Positions 4,939 through 6,458 of a DNA stretch of 6,458 bases are shown here, piece after piece (within the stretch, counting starts at the first letter, position 1; the number at the start of each line of letters is the position of its first letter). The notes beneath the pieces were generated by a model. It searched no databases, had not been told where the DNA came from, and was given only the letters and a program-made list of their open reading frames with translations. The position numbers and the translations under genes were made by a program. This DNA comes from CAYLVJ01 sp964501525 (GTDB taxonomy: Bacteria; Patescibacteriota; Minisyncoccia; Minisyncoccales; CAYTKG01): positions 1-6,458 of the forward strand of contig CAZCSI010000027.1 in assembly GCA_964501525.1 (NCBI GenBank), given 5' to 3'.

Positions 4939-5703
4939 ATGGAAACAGATTTAAAGGGAAAGGTAGCCATTGTAACCGGCGCCCGAAGAGGGATGGGAAG
5001 AATGCACTCCTTAAAGTTAGCTCAGGCATCAGCTAAGGTGGTTGTTTCCGACATTTCAAAAGAGGACTGTGAAAAAGTAGTGAAAGAGATAGAAAACCAA
5101 GGAGGAGAGGCGATAGCGGTAAAGTGTGACATTTCCCAAAAAGAAGAAGTGGAGGCTTTAGTTCAAAGAGCGGTGGATGAGTGGGGAAGGGTGGATATTT
5201 TAGTCAACAACGCCGGCATTGCTCAGTTTATACCTTTTTTAGAGATGACGGAGGAGGAGTGGGACAGAACGCTCAACATCAACCTCAAAGGTTATTTTCT
5301 CTGCTCTCAGGCCGCTGCCAAAGTAATGGCTGACCAAAAATCCGGAGTAATCGTTAATATCGCTTCTGTGGCCATGGGACAGCAGGGAATAGGATTCTCT
5401 ACCTTGGCCCATTATTGCGCCTCTAAAGGCGGTATAGTGGCTCTGACAGAGGCTCTGGCAATGGAGCTGGCTCCGCACAACATACGGGTCAACGCTATTG
5501 CGCCCGGCATTATTGAAACTCCCATGGTCGACCCCATGAAAAAAGACAAACAGGGGTTTGAATCCATGCTGGAAAAAATACCCATGAAAAGAGCGGGCAG
5601 ACCGGAAGAGGTGGCAAACGCAGTGGTTTTTTTAAGCTCGGATAACTCGTCCTATATGACCGGCTCTGTAGTGGTGATTGACGGCGGCTGGCTGGCCAGC
5701 TGA
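4939..5703 (+). CDS. Short-chain dehydrogenase/reductase (classical SDR, FabG-like)
   Basis: This 254-residue soluble oxidoreductase has the length and motifs of a classical SDR. The Rossmann glycine motif is TGARRGMG (13-20). D38 ends beta-2 (VVVSDIS), which normally favours NAD(H) over NADP(H), although R16 and R17 could modify this. NNAG is at 90-93, catalytic S143 in NIASVA, and YxxxK at Y159/K163. PG(x)IxTPM follows, and the C-terminus RPEEVANAVVFLSSDNSSYMTGSVVVIDGGW is typical of FabG and glucose-1-dehydrogenase relatives. Ser and Tyr are 16 residues apart, slightly more than the usual 13, through a loop around GQQGIGFSTLAH. The substrate cannot be read from sequence. No fatty-acid genes lie nearby, so calling it FabG would be unsafe. 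Its place 2 bp after the DUF1858 protein suggests a shared redox role (inference). It ends in TGA. Confidence 0.93.
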   Translation: METDLKGKVAIVTGARRGMGRMHSLKLAQASAKVVVSDISKEDCEKVVKEIENQGGEAIAVKCDISQKEEVEALVQRAVDEWGRVDILVNNAGIAQFIPFLEMTEEEWDRTLNINLKGYFLCSQAAAKVMADQKSGVIVNIASVAMGQQGIGFSTLAHYCASKGGIVALTEALAMELAPHNIRVNAIAPGIIETPMVDPMKKDKQGFESMLEKIPMKRAGRPEEVANAVVFLSSDNSSYMTGSVVVIDGGWLAS

Positions 5704-5708
5704 TTGTT

Positions 5709-5760
5709 AAAAGAAGCTGATTGGAAAAGGGTTTTCCGTTTGGGAAGCCCTTGCTTCTTT
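5709..5760 (+). other. Predicted RNA three-way junction just after the SDR stop
   Basis: AAAGAAGC (5710-5717) pairs with GCTTCTTT (5753-5760). Inside are a 6-bp hairpin GGAAAA-GGG-TTTTCC (5723-5737) and a small GGG-AAG-CCC hairpin (5742-5750). An alternative hairpin, CTTCT-TTC-AGAAG (5754-5766), would compete with the outer stem. It begins 6 bp after the SDR stop and so would lie in the 3' end of that transcript, perhaps as a stability or termination element. No strong U-run follows, only TTCTTT. Confidence 0.4.
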
Positions 5761-5791
5761 CAGAAGAGTATAAAGAACTTATTGCCGTTCC

Positions 5792-5806
5792 TTCTCAAGC
5801 TGAGAA
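5792..5806 (+). other. Small stem-loop in the 5704-5950 spacer
   Basis: TTCTCA (5792-5797) and TGAGAA (5801-5806) form a 6-bp stem with a three-base AGC loop. It is followed by AGAATAGTATATTTTT, which is AT-rich but has no immediate U-run. It could be a weak terminator or transcript-end structure for the DUF1858-SDR operon. Function unknown. Confidence 0.3.
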
Positions 5807-5846
5807 AGAATAGTATATTTTTAGTAATTAGCCAACTTAAATAAGT

Positions 5847-5895
5847 AGGACAAGGTCGGACATATTAACACGAGGGTTTGTCACTCTTGTCTTTT
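5847..5895 (+). terminator. Bulged stem-loop with U-rich tail, candidate terminator or very small RNA
   Basis: AGGACAAG (5847-5854) pairs with CTTGTCTT (5886-5893), counting one G-U pair. Inside, GACA (5859-5862) pairs with TGTC (5879-5882), and AAC (5867-5869) pairs with GTT (5876-5878) across a four-base bulge, around loop ACGAGG. TTTTCTTT follows from 5892. It ends about 35 bp before the next promoter, so a terminator for the preceding operon is the simplest reading. A weak TAAATA (5838-5843) just upstream could make it a separate short RNA, but support is thin. Confidence 0.4.
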
Positions 5896-5927
5896 CTTTA
5901 AAAACCTTTTTCTAATCTGTAAAACTA

Positions 5928-5936
5928 TGGTAAAAT
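5928..5936 (+). promoter_or_regulatory. Extended -10 promoter of the 5951 secreted-protein gene
   Basis: TGG-TAAAAT at 5928-5936 repeats the TGG-TAANAT form seen at 4522-4530 and 4696-4704. A start near 5943 would leave a leader of only about 8 nt before ATG 5951, too short for a normal ribosome-binding site. No clear -35 is present. Confidence 0.5.
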
Positions 5937-5950
5937 GTAAAAATTAACTT

Positions 5951-6458
5951 ATGAGAAAAAGCGTTCAGAAATTTTTAAGATTCTTTTTAACCTTCCTTGT
6001 GCTAGCAAGCTGGCTGTTCACTGGACAACCTCAGGTCTCTATAAATCCTTCTTTTCCTCCCCAGCCATCAAAAGTAATGGCCGCCCAGTATGCTCGACCC
6101 GCTCAAGACATTTCCAATGATGATAGCTGGACTGATGAGGGCACTTCAGACGATGATGGAAGCCTGTACACATCAGTAGACGAGTCAACAGCTGATGATG
6201 AAACTTCTTATCTTCGCTCTCCAAATCGATACAATCCAGACTCCTACGGGTGGGAGATTAAGTTTGGCAGCCTTACTGATCCAGAAGTTCATACCGGACA
6301 CATTATAAGGTTTCGATGCAGAGCAGAGAACACAAATTACTCAAACTATATAGAGCTTTACGAAGGAACTACTTTAATAGCTACCTCTGCTGAGGAGACC
6401 TTAACCACCTCTTATCAAACCTTTAGCTATACCCTAACCACAACTGAGGCCGGCAATA
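5951..6458 (+). CDS. Secreted/surface protein, N-terminal part (cut by window end)
   Basis: The frame is open from ATG 5951 to the window edge, giving 169 complete codons. The N-terminus MRKSVQKFLRFF has a basic head and a hydrophobic core at about 11-23, so a signal peptide or anchor is likely. KVMAAQ at 41-46 offers a possible late cleavage site. An acidic, Ser/Thr/Asp-rich stretch (about 53-86, with SNDDSWTDEGTSDDDG) follows. After it comes a beta-strand-rich segment with WEIKFG, TDPEV (109-113) and HTGHIIRFRCRAE (114-126), then alternating Thr/Ser strands. The TDP...TGH...R pattern is reminiscent of extracellular beta-sandwich domains in Patescibacteria surface proteins, but I cannot name a family. 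Only one cysteine is visible. The start has no Shine-Dalgarno sequence and lies about 8 nt from the predicted transcription start. Function unknown. Confidence 0.85.
   Translation, partial: MRKSVQKFLRFFLTFLVLASWLFTGQPQVSINPSFPPQPSKVMAAQYARPAQDISNDDSWTDEGTSDDDGSLYTSVDESTADDETSYLRSPNRYNPDSYGWEIKFGSLTDPEVHTGHIIRFRCRAENTNYSNYIELYEGTTLIATSAEETLTTSYQTFSYTLTTTEAGN

Noticed and set aside
4939..5703. Naming the SDR fabG
   Set aside because: The motifs are shared by many SDRs with different substrates, and no fatty-acid synthesis genes are nearby.
2551..5703. UGA recoding as in Gracilibacteria or SR1
   Set aside because: TGA falls exactly at the expected C-terminal ends of proS and the SDR, so it acts as a stop.

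Overview
The window reads like a stretch of a small, streamlined Patescibacteria/CPR-type genome, possibly Parcubacteria-like (inference). The reasons are: a short prolyl-tRNA synthetase with no editing insertion, a long divergent nucleoside diphosphate kinase, a stand-alone membrane-anchored ComEC-type metallo-hydrolase, a 58-residue DUF5679 zinc ribbon, surface proteins built from PKD-like and DUF11-like modules, and starts with no Shine-Dalgarno sequence. UGA ends both proS and the SDR gene, so the standard bacterial code applies and the UGA-as-glycine lineages (Gracilibacteria, SR1) are unlikely. All credible genes are on the + strand.

Layout: (1) 1-1224, the 3' end of a surface protein gene with two 98-residue PKD-like repeats, a DUF11-like domain, one membrane helix and a basic tail, closed by a strong intrinsic terminator (1241-1270). 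(2) 1315-2553, proS, with a TATAAT box 6 bp before its ATG. (3) 2554-2801, a spacer that holds a candidate small RNA gene (about 2601-2700) and the promoter for the next genes. (4) 2802-2978, DUF5679, followed at 13 bp by the MBL-fold hydrolase (2992-3858). (5) 3886-4494, ndk. (6) 4495-4711, a spacer filled by a second candidate RNA gene (about 4537-4674) with its own promoter, a 13-bp closing stem and a U7 tail; its outline resembles 6S RNA. (7) 4712-5703, a two-gene operon of a DUF1858 CxxC protein and an SDR oxidoreductase. (8) 5704-5950, a spacer with a predicted three-way-junction element and a U-tailed stem-loop. (9) 5951-6458, the 5' part of another secreted protein.

The genes do not form one pathway. 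They are housekeeping functions (tRNA charging, nucleotide balance) between two surface-protein genes. The most interesting content is between the genes: two compact RNA candidates that are explained by no coding sequence, and a promoter style (TGG-TAANAT or TATAAT placed 5-7 bp before the ATG) that predicts leaderless mRNAs. All RNA structures were paired by eye and all family calls are from motif recognition, without database searches.
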